Shown here: positions 62,278-64,000 of the stretch, piece by piece
How positions within the stretch are numbered: position 1 is the first letter of the stretch
Layout of the letters: the number at the start of each line of letters is the position of its first letter
Source: Epiperipatus broadwayi
Lineage: Eukaryota; Onychophora; Udeonychophora; Euonychophora; Peripatidae
DNA length: 64,000 nt
Reading direction: 5' to 3'
NCBI GenBank assembly: GCA_028023455.1
Contig: JAQFVV010006632.1
Coordinates: 1-64,000, forward strand
The notes under the pieces: generated by a model
Databases searched by the model: none
Told to the model about the DNA's origin: nothing
Seen by the model: the letters and a program-made list of their open reading frames with translations, nothing else
Position numbers and translations under genes: made by a program

Positions 62278-62897
62278 TTGGTCTGGATTACAAACCCAAC
62301 TAACAGAAAATAATACTAAGACAAGTATTACAATATATTTATTATATCTACAAATATATACAATATACATTATATATACAAGTGAATATTTACAATGTTG
62401 AATGGTGTAGTTCAATGTAAACTCTGGGTTCTGCCTACCATTTCCAGCTACACCTGATGGCTTGCCTCATGGTTAGGGTGTATGGTTCTTCCAACTGTAC
62501 AAGACAGCTTGCCTCGAGCCTAGAGTGGTCTTAGCAGCATCCAGTCTCTGTGGGACATGCCTAGCTGTGTAGACTAAATAGCATAGTGCTATCAATGGGA
62601 ATACTTTCTGCTGTTCAGGTTAGCAGAGATTCCCTGGGAGAACGCAAAGAGTCTTTTCAGGTTAGACAGACGTTCTTCGTTAATTGTCACACAAGGCTGA
62701 CTATTTATACCCAGATCCCTGACCTTATTGAAAACCTTCAGATTCAGCAAGCATCATTGCTTATTGGCCTGTAGTAATCATTGGCTATGTTTTTATCTAT
62801 ACATCAGCCTATTGGCCTGTGGAAAACAATGCTTAATCCGATCAGATAAAGAAGCATCTGGAATAGTCCACTTCTGAGAGAAGGGAGGACTATAACA
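62278..62897 (-). mobile_element. Solo LTR, copy 2, with 5-bp target duplication
   Basis: A 620-bp segment starts TGTGTTATG and ends CTATAACA (TG...CA ends) between identical GATTA five-mers at 62,273-62,277 and 62,898-62,902, as for an LTR inserted by a retroviral-type integrase. Read on the minus strand it has a promoter TATA box (GGTATAAATAGTCAGCC, around 62,695-62,711) and downstream AATAAATATATTGTAATAC as a poly(A) signal region. No adjacent primer site, polypurine tract or gag-pol frame, so the internal part was lost by LTR recombination. Homologous to 52,691-53,273. Superfamily cannot be told from an LTR alone. Confidence 0.82.
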
Positions 62898-62902
62898 GAT
62901 TA

Positions 62903-63750
62903 ATTTAGTAGCAATTAATAAATTGGATCTGTAATAATAATAATGGCATTCCTGACCCATTTTATATATGTTGAATTCAATATTCATAATACCTCAATTA
63001 ATAGAGTAACTCATACTAGAGATTCAGAACAACATAAACAAAAAGCAATCTAAATCGAATCAAAGAGATCTATTAAATTATAATGATATATTTTACAATG
63101 ATAGAAAATTTGTTTACACAGCTTGGGTTTTTAAATCATTTGATTTGCAATTACTGACAATTGATTGCATAGTTTAACATATAAAACATAAAATATATAA
63201 TGTTTGAGTGTGCGATTGAGTACGTACAATAGATTTATAAGACATTTGTAATTAAGATGCCAAGAATAAAATAATATCAAATAGAAATTGGTCCTCTTTG
63301 ACATTTAAATTTAACATAATAAATATATCATTATATGCCATAATTAATTTAGAGTTGTATTAGTATAGAATTTCAATTTAATAACTTATGTGGAAGCAAA
63401 ATGATTCATTTATATAGCGATTAATTATATGCTTAATCATCGATAATTAATGATAAACGAGTACAGACGTTCAATTTCAAAAGAGCATTTCAGTATGTCA
63501 ACATAAAAAAATCTATTTTAATAATAATAATGAAGGTGGTATACCTAACAAAAGAAGGTAATCACTATTATCCTTGAACTATGCGTTGCCTAACTGATGC
63601 AGATCATATATATATATATAATGTATAAAACATGTGGTTCTCTAACCAAACGTTTTATACTATAATAAATATATATATACAGTGAAGACATGCCAATTCT
63701 CTAATTAAAACATCTCATTCACATATAGGGACTTTCACATATTAGGTGAC
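62903..63750. other. AT-rich, no gene seen
   Basis: TA tracts near 63,606-63,620 and 63,668-63,680; the right part would be downstream flank or intron of the edge ORF. Confidence 0.45.
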
Positions 63751-64000
63751 CTAGATACACTTTGGTAGGGTAGGAAAACCAAGGAAAAGCAAGGAAGATA
63801 TGAAAGCAATAATTGCACCCATAACAATATAACGCCTATGAGAGAAAAATCGTGTCATTAGTGACCGCAACCTGTTAATTCCTGATTTAATAAAATGGCT
63901 CTTTTGCAACAGAACGTCCATAGCAATAAAAGAAAAGAAATGGGTCTTTAATGAATACTTAGCAAAGAGGGATGATTTAAAAAAGAAGCTTGCTTCCACA
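63751..64000 (-). CDS. Partial ORF with one membrane segment, at window edge
   Basis: The minus strand is open from the window edge to a stop at 63,751-63,753. An internal ATG at 63,921 gives MDVLLQKSHFIKSGINRLRS then LMTRFFSHRRYIV and a hydrophobic run MGAIIAFISSLLFLGFPTL. A basic tail followed by one hydrophobic segment fits a type II membrane protein N-terminus or the end of a longer protein. Codons are less AT-biased than the surroundings, which favours coding. The frame also stays open upstream of that ATG, so the true start may be outside. The terminal KCI and stop may lie beyond a donor (AAA then GTGTAT), so the 3' end is uncertain. Family unknown. Confidence 0.4.
   Translation of the reverse strand, partial: VEASFFFKSSLFAKYSLKTHFFSFIAMDVLLQKSHFIKSGINRLRSLMTRFFSHRRYIVMGAIIAFISSLLFLGFPTLPKCI

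Noticed and set aside
52691-62897. The two related LTRs as the ends of one 10-kb LTR retrotransposon
   Set aside because: They are much too diverged from each other; the interval has no gag-pol remnants, and copy 2 has its own 5-bp duplication.

Overview
The window is nuclear DNA of an animal, almost certainly an invertebrate, that is very AT-rich and repeat-rich. I base this on RTE-type LINE remnants, tRNA-derived SINEs, two solo LTRs, a Merlin/ISXO2 transposase relic, very long microsatellites and splice-flanked short exons. There is no operon-like coding, no rRNA and no intact tRNA gene. The phylum cannot be fixed from the sequence; molluscs, cnidarians, flatworms and chelicerates all remain possible.

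Layout. 0.8-2.9 kb is a degenerate TCTA/TAGA field holding a foldback, an RTE 3' end and a 316-bp pure TAGA array. 3.2-4.7 kb is a tandem trimer of a tRNA-like SINE (family S) bounded by a 15-bp target duplication. 5-7.4 kb has ATA, TTA, TTG and GGT/AGT arrays. 9-24 kb is a mosaic of five repeat families: S; A (ends near GCAAAACTCTC); B (ends near AAGTCATACATC); C (tRNA-like with a CTCAGTTGG A box); and V (tRNA-like with a UAC-like anticodon loop). Many copies are head-to-head inverted pairs. 25-29 kb holds two minisatellites, one pyrimidine-rich with a period of about 63 bp and one of 132 bp that is open on the minus strand. 31-42 kb is mostly AT-rich with a candidate exon, a Merlin relic and a dispersed repeat. 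43.5-45.1 kb is a 1.6-kb diverged inverted repeat. 46-58 kb holds several RTE remnants, one longer minus-strand RTE with three repeat insertions in it, paired hairpins, a candidate first exon and a solo LTR. 58-64 kb holds more repeats, a convincing minus-strand exon of a secreted protein, a second solo LTR and a minus-strand ORF running off the right edge.

Main discovery candidate. Several otherwise unrelated families (B, C, D, E) share a compact motif that reads like a hammerhead ribozyme core: CUGANGA, often one extra base, a 4-6 bp stem II, GAAA, then a 2-3 bp stem III with a tiny loop and U-H. Different families keep the pairing with different bases. The same families sit as near-palindromic inverted dimers, and where boundaries can be read the insertions carry 12-15 bp target-site duplications. 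That fits short-stem-III hammerheads reported from Penelope-like retroelements, but no Penelope reverse transcriptase is visible here, so the link is inferred.

True host coding content is sparse: one well-supported exon (59,993-60,196, minus), two weaker exons (48,980-49,029 and 31,728-31,917, plus) and one partial ORF at the right edge. Most other open frames lie in simple repeats or transposon remnants.
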